Source: Actinocorallia longicatena (lineage in GTDB: Bacteria; Actinomycetota; Actinomycetes; Streptosporangiales; Streptosporangiaceae). From it: 64,000 nt of DNA. Where the stretch lies: contig NZ_BAAAUV010000002.1 in NCBI RefSeq assembly GCF_039534125.1, forward strand, positions 62,001 through 126,000. Reading direction: 5' to 3'. Made by a program: the position numbers and the translations under genes. This document shows, piece by piece, positions 1-7,468 of this stretch (the stretch's first letter is position 1; each line of letters starts with the position of its first letter). Below the pieces are notes generated by a model. It made no database searches, was not told the DNA's origin, and saw only the letters and a list, made by a program, of their open reading frames with translations.

Positions 1-135
1 CGCGACGCCGACCAGATCGTCGTCCTGGACCACGGCAGGATCGTCGAGCAGGGTGCGCACCGCGACCTGATCGAGCTCGACGGCCGCTACGCCGCCCTCG
101 CGGGAGAGGCCACCGAGCTCGCCACGCTCCTCTAG
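1..135 (+). CDS. ABC transporter ATP-binding protein, C-terminal end (partial)
   Basis: The window opens inside this gene; 44 codons remain before the TAG at 133-135. The visible peptide contains DQIVVLDHGRIVEQGAH, the H-loop-distal strand and 'G-x-IVE-x-G-x-H' turn typical of the nucleotide-binding domain of ABC exporters (MsbA/multidrug type), followed by an alanine-rich tail. The Walker motifs lie upstream of the window, so substrate and fusion to a membrane domain cannot be judged. Its stop is directly followed by the stop of the convergent amidase (CTAGCTAG), leaving no intergenic space. Confidence 0.85.
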   Translation, partial: RDADQIVVLDHGRIVEQGAHRDLIELDGRYAALAGEATELATLL

Positions 136-1527
136 CTAGAGGACCGGCTTCAGGTCGTGCCAGCGCTCGGCGGCCTGGAGCTGGGCGGCGAGGGAGATGA
201 GTTTGGCCTCCTCGCTGTCGTGCGCCAGGAGCTGGGCGCCGATCGGCAGCCCGGAGGCCGAGAACCCGGCGGGGACGCTCATCCCCGGCCAGCCGAGGAC
301 GTTCCACGGCCAGGCCAGCGGGCAGGAGGCCGCCACGCCCGACTGGGTGCGCTGGTATCCGGCGCCGTCGAACTCGCCCACCCGGTGCGGGAACTGCGCG
401 GTCGTGGGGGTGAGCACGACGTCGGCGTACTGGAAGATCCGCCCCACCCGGTGCCGCAGGTAGGGGTCCATGCGCCTGGCCAGCGGCAGGAGCCGCTTGC
501 CGACCGTGCGGCCGATCTTCGCCTCGAACTCGGTGCGCTTCTCCGGACGGGCTCCGGGGATCGAGTCGAGCCAGTCCGCGACGCCCGACGTCCCGCGCGG
601 GACCAGGCCGAGGGCGACGGGCCCGTAGTCGGGGTCGGCGGGGAAGACCTTGTGGCCGAGATCGGTGAGCAGGCGCCCGATCCGCTCGACGGCCCGGCGG
701 ATCTCCGGGTCGATCGGGTTGGGCACGCCGAAGGCCGTCTTGAAGGAGATCGCGATGCGGAGCCTGCCGGGGTCGCGGGCGGCGGCGTCGGCGAAGGGGG
801 TCCTGGGCCGGTCGAGCCGGTAGGCGTCGTCGGGGTGGCTGCCGGTGAGGACGTCCAGGAGCAGGGCGGCGTCCTCGACGGTGCGCGTCAGCGGGCCCCA
901 GACCGTCAGGCCGTTGAAGGGGTCGGTGTGCGGGTACCCCGAGACGCGGCCGCGCTGCGGCTTGATGCCGACGAGGTTGCTCCACGCGGCGGGGATGCGG
1001 ATCGAGCCGGCGCCGTCGGAGCCGACGGCGGCCGGGACCATGCCCGCGGCGACCGCCGCCGACGAGCCGCCCGAGGAGCCGCCGGGGGTGTGGCCGAGGC
1101 TCCAGGGGTTGCGGGAGGCGCCGAAACCGGGCGACTCGCTGAACGGCCACAGGCCGATCTCGCAGGTCCTGGTCTTGCCGACGACGATCGCTCCGGCGGC
1201 GCGCAGCTTCGTGACCAGCTCCGCGTCGCGGACGGCCGGGACATGGTCGCCCAGGACCGCGAACGGGGTCGTCTCCCCGGTGATGTCGGTGTCGTCCTTG
1301 ATGGCGACCGGGACGCCCAGCAGCGGCAGCCGCTCCCCCGCCGCGATCCGCCTGTCGGCCTCCGCGGCCTCGGCCCTGGCCGCCTCGTGGCGGACCACCC
1401 GGAAGGCCCCGACCCTGCCGTCGGCCTCGTCGATCCGCGCCAGGGACGCCTCGACCAGCTCCTTCGAGCTCGCCTCTCCCGACGCCGCCAGGCGCGCCTG
1501 CTCCACCAGACCCTCGAACACGTCCAC
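136..1527 (-). CDS. Amidase (amidase signature family)
   Basis: A 463-residue amidase-signature enzyme expected to hydrolyse a carboxamide in the cytoplasm. The Ser-cisSer-Lys triad is visible: the lysine in GVPVAIKDD (about residue 75) and the serines in the Gly/Ser-rich block TPGGSSGGSSAAVAAG (about 147-162). Length is normal for the family. The start is a GTG at 1527 preceded by a CGGAG ribosome binding site. It is transcribed divergently from a TetR regulator across a perfect palindrome at 1541-1560, so TetR repression is likely. The substrate is not evident; it resembles the broad GatA-like amidases and not GatA itself, since no gatB or gatC is adjacent. Confidence 0.9.
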   Translation of the reverse strand: MDVFEGLVEQARLAASGEASSKELVEASLARIDEADGRVGAFRVVRHEAARAEAAEADRRIAAGERLPLLGVPVAIKDDTDITGETTPFAVLGDHVPAVRDAELVTKLRAAGAIVVGKTRTCEIGLWPFSESPGFGASRNPWSLGHTPGGSSGGSSAAVAAGMVPAAVGSDGAGSIRIPAAWSNLVGIKPQRGRVSGYPHTDPFNGLTVWGPLTRTVEDAALLLDVLTGSHPDDAYRLDRPRTPFADAAARDPGRLRIAISFKTAFGVPNPIDPEIRRAVERIGRLLTDLGHKVFPADPDYGPVALGLVPRGTSGVADWLDSIPGARPEKRTEFEAKIGRTVGKRLLPLARRMDPYLRHRVGRIFQYADVVLTPTTAQFPHRVGEFDGAGYQRTQSGVAASCPLAWPWNVLGWPGMSVPAGFSASGLPIGAQLLAHDSEEAKLISLAAQLQAAERWHDLKPVL

Positions 1528-1540
1528 ACTCCGCCGCTAG

Positions 1541-1560
1541 TCGTTCGTTCGAACGAACGA
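1541..1560. promoter_or_regulatory. Perfect 20-bp palindromic operator (amidase/TetR)
   Basis: TCGTTCGTTCGAACGAACGA is a perfect palindrome in the 69-bp gap between the divergent amidase and tetR genes. A -10-like TATGCT (1561-1566) for tetR abuts it directly. Length and symmetry fit a TetR-family dimer (or pair of dimers) repressing both genes; the assignment to the neighbouring TetR is inferred from position. Confidence 0.75.
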
Positions 1561-1596
1561 TATGCTGCCGGGGAAGATTTGGGAAGATGGGGCACG

Positions 1597-2160
1597 ATGA
1601 ACGACGCACGCGAGCGCATCCTTGACGCCACCCTCCGCCTCATCGGCGAGAAGGGCATCGGCGCCGTCACCAACCGCAGCGTCGCCACCGCCGCGGGGGT
1701 CTCCCTCGGCACGCTGACCTACCACTTCGCCAACCAGACCGATCTGCTGCGCGAGTCGCTCAACCGTTTCGTCGACGCCGAGATCGACCGGATCACCGCG
1801 ATCGTGCTGAACCTGGCCGACGCGGGCCTCGCCCCCGACCAGGCCGCCGAGGAGGTCGAGCGGACCATCGCGGCCCTCACCAACGCCACGGAGCACGTCG
1901 CCAACCTGGAACTGCACCTGCACGCCAGCCGCGATCCCGAGATGCGGGTCGCCGCGATCCGCTCGGTCGACGCCTACGACCGGCTCGCCCTGGTCGTCCT
2001 GGAGGGGCTCGGGGTACCCGATCCGGCGCGCTACGCGCCCACGGTCGTCGCGCTGCTCTACGGCCTGGCCGTGCGCCGCCTGGCCACCGGCGACGCCAGC
2101 GGCACGGGCACCGCCGACGCTCTCCGCCTGCTCCTTCAGGGCGCCCTCGCCGGCTCCTGA
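1597..2160 (+). CDS. TetR family transcriptional regulator
   Basis: A 187-residue one-domain repressor. Residues 1-50 form the TetR helix-turn-helix: ERILDATLRLIGEKG, then VTNRSVATAAGVSLGTLTYHF, with the family-typical 'YHF' at the end of the recognition helix. The remainder is a helical ligand-binding domain with no recognisable ligand signature. It probably represses itself and the divergent amidase through the palindrome at 1541-1560, with an amide or related compound as a plausible inducer (inference). ATG 1597 is chosen because it begins the HTH at the usual distance; longer readings upstream are antisense to the amidase. Confidence 0.9.
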   Translation: MNDARERILDATLRLIGEKGIGAVTNRSVATAAGVSLGTLTYHFANQTDLLRESLNRFVDAEIDRITAIVLNLADAGLAPDQAAEEVERTIAALTNATEHVANLELHLHASRDPEMRVAAIRSVDAYDRLALVVLEGLGVPDPARYAPTVVALLYGLAVRRLATGDASGTGTADALRLLLQGALAGS

Positions 2161-2189
2161 CGCCCGGCTCCTGACGCCCGGCTCCTGAC
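2151..2189 (+). repeat. 14-bp tandem repeat over the tetR stop codon
   Basis: The unit CGGCTCCTGACGCC is present 2.8 times in tandem (2151-2164, 2165-2178, 2179-2189). It begins within the last codons of tetR. Because the period is 14, the TGA in each unit falls in a different frame (2158, 2172, 2186), giving stops in all three forward frames. Confidence 0.85.
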
Positions 2190-2196
2190 ATGGAGA

Positions 2197-2235
2197 GAGC
2201 GGGCCGGTACCCCACCCCTGGGTTCCGGCCCGCTC
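2197..2235. terminator. Stem-loop terminator between convergent tetR and sensor kinase
   Basis: GAGCGGGCCGGTACC (2197-2211) pairs with GGTTCCGGCCCGCTC (2221-2235), 14 of 15 positions, around a 9-base loop. It has no T-tract, as is common for actinobacterial terminators, and sits between two convergent genes, so it may act in both directions. Confidence 0.65.
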
Positions 2236-2300
2236 GTCAAGCCCCCACTACCCCCGCAACGCGGGTGCGAACCCGAGGGTTCCCATCGGCCTGACTTTTG

Positions 2301-3566
2301 TCAGGACGATTTGAGCCAGAGCTGGATCTGGGCGCCGCCGAGCAGGTCGGAGCGGTCGACGCGCAGATGGCCGCCGGTGGACTCGGCGAGGCGGCGGGCG
2401 ATGTCGAGGCCGAGGCCGGTCGAGCCCCTGCCGCTGGAGCCGCGGGCGAGCGCCAGTTTCGGGTCGGGGATGCCGGGTCCTGAGTCGGCGACGAACACGG
2501 CGACCGAGTCGCGGCCCTGGTGGAGGGTGACCGCGAACGCCGATCCCTCGGGGGTGTGCCGGAAGACGTTGCCGAGCAGCGCGTCGACCGCGGCGGCCAG
2601 ATCACCGCGCTCCACGGCGACCTCGACGGTGGACTCGGCGCCGGTGAGCGTCCAGGGCCTGGCGTGGTCCTCGGCCAGGACCGACCAGAACTCCACCCGG
2701 TCGCGCAGCACCTCGGACGCGTCGCACACGCCGCGGCGGCCGCCGTCCCTGACCGTTCTGATGATCTTGTCGACCTCGCGTTCGAGCTGGTCGACGGCCT
2801 GCCGGGTCTGGTCGGCGACGGGCCCCTCGCCGAGGGCCCCGGCGTTCAGCCGCAGCGCCGCCAGGGGGGTGCGCAGCCGGTGGGAGACGTCGGCGGCCAT
2901 CTCGCGCTCGGCGGCGAGCAGGGTGACGACCCGGTCGGCCATGCTGTTGAAGGCCTGCCCCGCCTCGACCAGTTCGGGCGGGCCGTCGGGGTGGACGCGC
3001 ACGTTCAGGTCTCCGGAGCCGAGCGCGCCGGCGGCCGAGGCGAGCCGCTGCGAGGACCGCACGACCCGGGCGCCGAGCCGGTCGGCGACCGCCACCGAGG
3101 CCAGCACGAGGGCCAGCGCCACCAGCGACATGATCGCCCAGGCCCGGTGGACGCCCCGTTCGAGGTCGCCCGCCGCCACGACCACCTCGATGACGGCGGT
3201 CCGGTCCTGGCCGAGCGCGACCGGCTGGAACAGGACGTACCCGCCGCCGATCCGGACGGTCCTGGCCCGCGTCGCGGCGTCGCCGACCGGGACCGCGGCC
3301 TTGCCGGGGCCGATCAGCGCCCCGTCGGGCAGGTGCAGGCTCATCCGGCCGTCCGCGCCGGCCGGGGTCGCGGCGAGCGCCTTCTCCAGGGTCGTCCGGT
3401 CGGTGGTGATGGCCAGCGCGGGCCCGATCGCGGCGGCCTGGCGCTCGGCGTCCACGAGGGCCTTGTCCCTGGCGATCTCCTGGACGACCAGGCCGAGCGG
3501 GATCAGGAAGGCCAGCGCGACCATCGAGGTGACGGCCAGCGACACCCACAGCAGCGTGCGCCTCAC
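2301..3566 (-). CDS. Sensor histidine kinase (HAMP, HisKA, HATPase)
   Basis: A 421-residue membrane histidine kinase. A first membrane helix (about 4-30, LLWVSLAVTSMVALAFLIP) and a second (AWAIMSLVALALVLASVAVA, about 148-168) bracket an extracytoplasmic sensor loop. A HAMP segment follows, then the phosphoacceptor H-box ADVSHRLRTPLAAL, the N-box LLGNVFRHTPEG, and the ATP-lid glycine boxes DSGPGIPD and STGLGLDIARR. The start is a GTG at 3566 overlapping the stop of the response regulator gene (GTGA), so the two are translationally coupled. The signal sensed cannot be told. Longer in-frame readings to 4265 run antisense through the regulator and are not real. Confidence 0.92.
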   Translation of the reverse strand: MRRTLLWVSLAVTSMVALAFLIPLGLVVQEIARDKALVDAERQAAAIGPALAITTDRTTLEKALAATPAGADGRMSLHLPDGALIGPGKAAVPVGDAATRARTVRIGGGYVLFQPVALGQDRTAVIEVVVAAGDLERGVHRAWAIMSLVALALVLASVAVADRLGARVVRSSQRLASAAGALGSGDLNVRVHPDGPPELVEAGQAFNSMADRVVTLLAAEREMAADVSHRLRTPLAALRLNAGALGEGPVADQTRQAVDQLEREVDKIIRTVRDGGRRGVCDASEVLRDRVEFWSVLAEDHARPWTLTGAESTVEVAVERGDLAAAVDALLGNVFRHTPEGSAFAVTLHQGRDSVAVFVADSGPGIPDPKLALARGSSGRGSTGLGLDIARRLAESTGGHLRVDRSDLLGGAQIQLWLKSS

Positions 3567-4237
3567 TGGGGGGCCTGGAGCTTCACCCCGACACCGCGGA
3601 CGGTGTGGATGTACCGCGGCCGGGAGGCGGTCTCGCCGAGCTTGCGCCGCAGCCAGGACAGATGGACGTCGATCGTCTGGTCGTCGCCGTAGGCCTGCTG
3701 CCAGACCTCGGTGAGCAGCTCGCGCCGGGCCACGACCCGGCCGGGCGAGGCCGCCAGGTAGGCCAGCAGGTCGAACTCGCGGCGGGTCAGCTCCAGCGGC
3801 GCCCCCTCGAGGTGGGCCTCGCGCTGGTCGAGGTCGATCCGGAGGCCGCCGACGACCAGCGCCGCCGGGGCGACCCGGCCGCTGCGCCGCAGCACCGCCG
3901 ACATCCGCGCCGCGAGGTGCTCCCCGGAGAACGGCTTGGCCAGGAAGTCGTCGGCCCCGGCGTTGAGCAGCTTGACGATCTCCGTCTCGTCGTCGCGGGC
4001 CGTCGCGATGATCACCGGGACGTCGGTGAGGCCGCGGAGCATCCGCAGCACCTCGGCGCCGTCCAGGTCGGGCAGGCCGAGATCGAGGATGACCACGTCG
4101 GGCGGGGACTGGGCGACCTCGCGGAGGGCGTCGAGCGCGGTGCCGGCGCTGCGCACGACATGGGCCCGGGAGGTGAGATCGCGGATCAGCGCCGCCCGGA
4201 CCATCGCGTCGTCTTCGACCACCAGAACTGTCGCCAT
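3563..4237 (-). CDS. OmpR/PhoB family response regulator
   Basis: A 224-residue response regulator. The receiver domain (1-115) has the acidic pocket E8-D9-D10, phosphoacceptor D52 in VVILDLGLPD, the switch Thr in VIIATARDD and the conserved Lys in FLAKPF. The C-terminal winged helix (about 130-224) ends with the OmpR-type RYIHTVRGVGVKL. It lies directly upstream of, and overlaps, the cognate kinase. The ATG at 4237 is only 17 bp from the start of a divergent secreted protein gene, which could be a target. Regulon unknown. Confidence 0.95.
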   Translation of the reverse strand: MATVLVVEDDAMVRAALIRDLTSRAHVVRSAGTALDALREVAQSPPDVVILDLGLPDLDGAEVLRMLRGLTDVPVIIATARDDETEIVKLLNAGADDFLAKPFSGEHLAARMSAVLRRSGRVAPAALVVGGLRIDLDQREAHLEGAPLELTRREFDLLAYLAASPGRVVARRELLTEVWQQAYGDDQTIDVHLSWLRRKLGETASRPRYIHTVRGVGVKLQAPQ

Positions 4238-4254
4238 TGCGGCAGAATACGCGG

Positions 4255-4800
4255 ATGCGACGCAAGCTGACCTATGGGACCGTCTGGGCGGCCGCGACGG
4301 CCTGCGCGGTCACGGTCTCCTGGCTCGCGGTCAGCCCCGTCCTGCGCGACGCGGCCTTCAGCAGGCCGTCGCCGGTGGCGATCGCCGTCGACCCGGTGAG
4401 CACCGAGAGCCCGCCGCCGATGACCGCCCTCCCGTCCGGCCCGCCGCCCACGACCCCCTCCCCCTCGGCGACCCCCGGGCCCGGCGAGACGCCCCGGCCG
4501 TCGAAGAGCGGGAAGACCCCCCGGCCGAGCACTCCGCCGCAGACCCGGCGGCCGGTCCCGTCCGGCGTCGCGAAGAGCTACAAGACGATCGGCGGCCGGG
4601 CGACGCTCATCATCGGCGCGAGCTCCGCCTCGGTGTTCAGCGCCTACCCGAACGAGGGCTACCAGGTCAGGACCACGACGAACACCTACGAGCTGCGGGT
4701 CGACTTCATCACCGCCACGGCCAAGAGCTCCTCGGTGATCGTCACCTGGTACCAGCACCCGCCCGAGGTCCAGCTGTTCGAATACCGGCAGGAGTTATAA
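4255..4800 (+). CDS. Membrane-anchored or secreted Pro/Thr/Ser-rich protein
   Basis: A 181-residue protein of unknown function. An N-terminal hydrophobic segment (about 4-24, TYGTVWAAATACAVTVSWLA) would anchor or export it. Next comes a low-complexity linker (about 50-105) of Pro, Thr, Ser and Gly, then a beta-rich C-terminal domain of about 75 residues with alternating Val/Ile and Thr. The linker would span the thick cell wall. It is divergent from the response regulator by 17 bp; CAGAAT six bases before the ATG may be a -10 giving a leaderless mRNA. No catalytic motif is visible. Confidence 0.65.
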   Translation: MRRKLTYGTVWAAATACAVTVSWLAVSPVLRDAAFSRPSPVAIAVDPVSTESPPPMTALPSGPPPTTPSPSATPGPGETPRPSKSGKTPRPSTPPQTRRPVPSGVAKSYKTIGGRATLIIGASSASVFSAYPNEGYQVRTTTNTYELRVDFITATAKSSSVIVTWYQHPPEVQLFEYRQEL

Positions 4801-4850
4801 AGCCTGTTTTCGGGGCATTCCACGGTTCCCAGAGCGTAGGAGGAACCACA

Positions 4851-5045
4851 ATGGGTTGGGGTTTCCGCAAGTCCATTAAATTCGGCCCGTTCCGTTTCAA
4901 TATGTCGAAGTCGGGTGTGGGCCACAGCGTCGGCGGCAAGGGCGCCCGCTACACCAAGACCGCCGACGGCCGGAAGCAGATGACCTTCCGCATCCCCGGC
5001 ACCGGCCTGTCCTGGCGGCGCCCCATCGGCGGCCGCAGACGCTAG
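4851..5045 (+). CDS. DUF4236 family small protein
   Basis: A 64-residue basic protein preceded by a strong AGGAGG (4838-4843). The opening MGWGFRKSIKFGPFRFN, followed by SKSGVGHSVGGKGARYT and ending in a Gly/Arg tail, matches the DUF4236 domain, which is often found as a short stand-alone or N-terminal module in bacteria and has no established function. It follows the secreted protein gene by 50 bp and may be co-transcribed with it. Confidence 0.75.
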   Translation: MGWGFRKSIKFGPFRFNMSKSGVGHSVGGKGARYTKTADGRKQMTFRIPGTGLSWRRPIGGRRR

Positions 5046-5054
5046 ATCCCGTAG

Positions 5055-5882
5055 TCAGATCCCATAGTCGCGGGCGAACTCGGCGAGCTTCGGCAGCGCG
5101 TCGCGGGTCCTGGTCCAGGGCCTGACGATGAGCCGGTGGACGCCGAGTTCCTCCCATTCGGCGATCTCGCCGGGGCCTTCGAGTTCATAGGCGTGCACCG
5201 TGATCTCGAACGGCCCCGGCGTCTCTCCGCGCAGTTCCCTGAGCCTTTCCAGGCGGGGCCGGATGGTCTTCAGGTTCTGCGGCATGGAGATCCAGCCGTC
5301 GTTGCGGGCCGCGCGCCGCAGGGCCGCGTCGGACTCGCCGCCGACGATGACGGGGATCCGCTCCTGGACGGGCTTGGGCTCGAACGCCACCTCCGGGAGG
5401 GTGAAGTGCCGTCCCTCGTGGGCCACCACGGGCTCGCTCCACAGCCTCCGGGCGATGTCGATGGCCTCGTCGAGGCGGGAGCCCCTGGTCCTGAAGTCCA
5501 CCCCGGCCGCCAGCCACTCCCCCTCGTACCAGCCGCTGCCGACGCCGACGGTCACCCGTCCGCCCGAGAGCTGGTCGAGCGTGGCGAAGGCGCGGGCGGT
5601 GATCAGCGGATGGCGCAGGCCGAACAGGTAGACGGCCGTCCCCAGCCGGATCCGCTCCGTGACGGCCGCCAGCGCGCACAGGTAGCCGACGGCGTCGAAC
5701 AGGGGCGTCACCGGGTTGATGCCGGGGTCGCTGGTGCCCGGGTAGGCGGCGGTGGACAGGTCGGTGGCGAAGACGAGGTGCTCGGGCATCCAGACCGACT
5801 CGAAGCCGAGGCGGTCGGCCTCGACCGTCAGGTCCTTCCAGACGCCCGGATGCACCAGCCCGAGGGGCACGCCGAATCTCAT
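5055..5882 (-). CDS. LLM class F420-dependent oxidoreductase
   Basis: A 275-residue luciferase-like (LLM) TIM-barrel protein of the F420-dependent subfamily. The N-terminus MRFGVPLGLVHPGVWKD, the segment VWMPEHLVF, the glycine-rich GVGSGWYEGEW and PVIVGGESDAALRRAA are typical. It would oxidise or reduce an organic substrate using coenzyme F420 (family knowledge; FMN use cannot be excluded). It is the last gene of a tightly overlapping leftward operon, its ATG overlapping the hyuB stop by 4 bp, so it probably acts in the same catabolic route. Confidence 0.88.
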   Translation of the reverse strand: MRFGVPLGLVHPGVWKDLTVEADRLGFESVWMPEHLVFATDLSTAAYPGTSDPGINPVTPLFDAVGYLCALAAVTERIRLGTAVYLFGLRHPLITARAFATLDQLSGGRVTVGVGSGWYEGEWLAAGVDFRTRGSRLDEAIDIARRLWSEPVVAHEGRHFTLPEVAFEPKPVQERIPVIVGGESDAALRRAARNDGWISMPQNLKTIRPRLERLRELRGETPGPFEITVHAYELEGPGEIAEWEELGVHRLIVRPWTRTRDALPKLAEFARDYGI

Positions 5883-7468
5883 GTGGTTCTCCCGTCCGCG
5901 ATGTCCTTGGCACGTGCCGCCTCGGACCGGCGGGAGGGCGGGCCGTAGCCGCCGCCTCCCGAGGTCTCGAGGATGAACGCCTCACCGGCCTGGAGCGGCT
6001 GCCGGGTGGCCTTGGTGCCCAGCGGCTCCCTGACGCCGTCCAGGCGCTCCCTGAAGTAGCCTCCCGCCCGTCCGGGCTCCCCTCCGGCGGCGCCGGGCGG
6101 CGGCCGGTGCAGGCGGTCGCCGCGGGTGTCGATCCTGGCGTCCTCCAGCATCCGGAGCACGGTCCTGGTGCCGAGGCCACCGCGGTGCTCTCCCGCGCCG
6201 CCGGAACCGGGGATCAGCTCGACCGCCTCGATCCTGACCGGCAGCCTGGCCTCGATCGGCTCGACCTGGGGGATGATGTTGCGCCCGCCGCCGAACAGGG
6301 CCCCGGTGGCGTCGGGGCCGTCGCGGTCGGCGCTGGCGCCCATGCCGCCGAGGTCGAACGACATGTGCAGCCACGGCCGGGCCGCCCCGCTGACGCTGAA
6401 GCCCTGGAGGATCCCCGACGCCGCGACGCCCCGCCCCGGCAGGGCCAGCGTCAGGGCGGCGAAGATCGCCTCCTCGGCGGCGGCGACGGTGCCGAACCGG
6501 CCGCCGCCGGGGAACGGGGGCGTGCAGTGGACCAGGGTCCCGGCCGGAAGGCGCACCTCCAGCGGGGCGAAGCAGCCCTCGTTGAGGGGCAGCCCGGGAT
6601 CGACGTAGCAGCGGATCGCGTACATGACGCCGCCGAGCGTCTGGGAGAAGCCGGAGTTGACGGGCAGCGCGACCTGCTCGTCGGTGCCCTCGAAGTCGAT
6701 CTCGGCGGAGCCGCCGTCGAGAGTGACGGCCACCCGGACCGTCAGCCCGTCGTCGAGGGTGTACTCGCCCTCGTAGCGGCCGTCGGGGATCTCCCGCAGC
6801 GACGCCCGCATCCGCTCCTCGGTGTGCCGCAGGTACTCCTCGACGCCCGCCTCGAACCGGTCGTCGATCAGCTCCTCCAGCCGCCGGGCGGCCACGTTCG
6901 CCCCCGCGATGAGGGCGCGCAGATCGCCGGTCAGCCGATCGGGGGTGCGGGAGTTGGCGGCCAGCAGCCGGACCAGATCGTCCACGAGGCCGCCGGCGGT
7001 GGCGATCTTGACCGGCGGGAGCTGGACGCCCTCCAGGAACACGTCGGTGGCGTCGGAGGCCATCCCGCCCGCCGAGATCCCCGACAGGTCGGCGACGTGG
7101 ATGAGCGTCCCGGTGAAGTAGCGGGCGGCGCCGTCCACGAAGACCGGCCGGAACACCAGCAGGTCGTTGGCGTGGATGCCGCCCCGGTAGACGTCGTTGG
7201 TCAGGTAGACGTCGCCGGGGCGCATGGCGTCCAGGGGGAACTGGCGGATCACGAACGGCAGCGCGCTGCGCAGGGAGGCGCACTGGATGATCGCGGTGGA
7301 GGTGGAGTGGGCGATGAGCCTGCCGCGGGCGTCGAGGACGGCCGCGGCGGCGTCGGCGCCCTCCACGATGAAGGTCGAGTACGCCGACCGCACCACGACG
7401 ATCGACGCCTCCTCGGCGGCGACGCACAGCGCGTTGCGCAGGATCTCGGCCGTCAGGTCCTCGTTCAT
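5879..7468 (-). CDS. hyuB: Hydantoinase B/oxoprolinase family protein
   Basis: A 529-residue subunit of the ATP-dependent hydantoinase/5-oxoprolinase/acetone carboxylase superfamily. The start MNEDLTAEILRNAL, the segment TNDVYRGGIHANDLL (the glycine/histidine-containing core) and the C-terminal LETSGGGGYGPP are hallmarks of HyuB. With HyuA it would open a cyclic amide (lactam, hydantoin) or carboxylate-activate a substrate using ATP. ATG 7468 overlaps the hyuA stop by 4 bp. Translation upstream of this ATG is antisense-like Arg/Ala-rich sequence and is not part of the gene. Confidence 0.9.
   Translation of the reverse strand: MNEDLTAEILRNALCVAAEEASIVVVRSAYSTFIVEGADAAAAVLDARGRLIAHSTSTAIIQCASLRSALPFVIRQFPLDAMRPGDVYLTNDVYRGGIHANDLLVFRPVFVDGAARYFTGTLIHVADLSGISAGGMASDATDVFLEGVQLPPVKIATAGGLVDDLVRLLAANSRTPDRLTGDLRALIAGANVAARRLEELIDDRFEAGVEEYLRHTEERMRASLREIPDGRYEGEYTLDDGLTVRVAVTLDGGSAEIDFEGTDEQVALPVNSGFSQTLGGVMYAIRCYVDPGLPLNEGCFAPLEVRLPAGTLVHCTPPFPGGGRFGTVAAAEEAIFAALTLALPGRGVAASGILQGFSVSGAARPWLHMSFDLGGMGASADRDGPDATGALFGGGRNIIPQVEPIEARLPVRIEAVELIPGSGGAGEHRGGLGTRTVLRMLEDARIDTRGDRLHRPPPGAAGGEPGRAGGYFRERLDGVREPLGTKATRQPLQAGEAFILETSGGGGYGPPSRRSEAARAKDIADGRTT

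Noticed and set aside
157..2160. A 667-codon rightward open frame covering the amidase region and tetR
   Set aside because: Upstream of ATG 1597 it is the opposite strand of the amidase gene and shows low-complexity composition. Only the TetR part is real.
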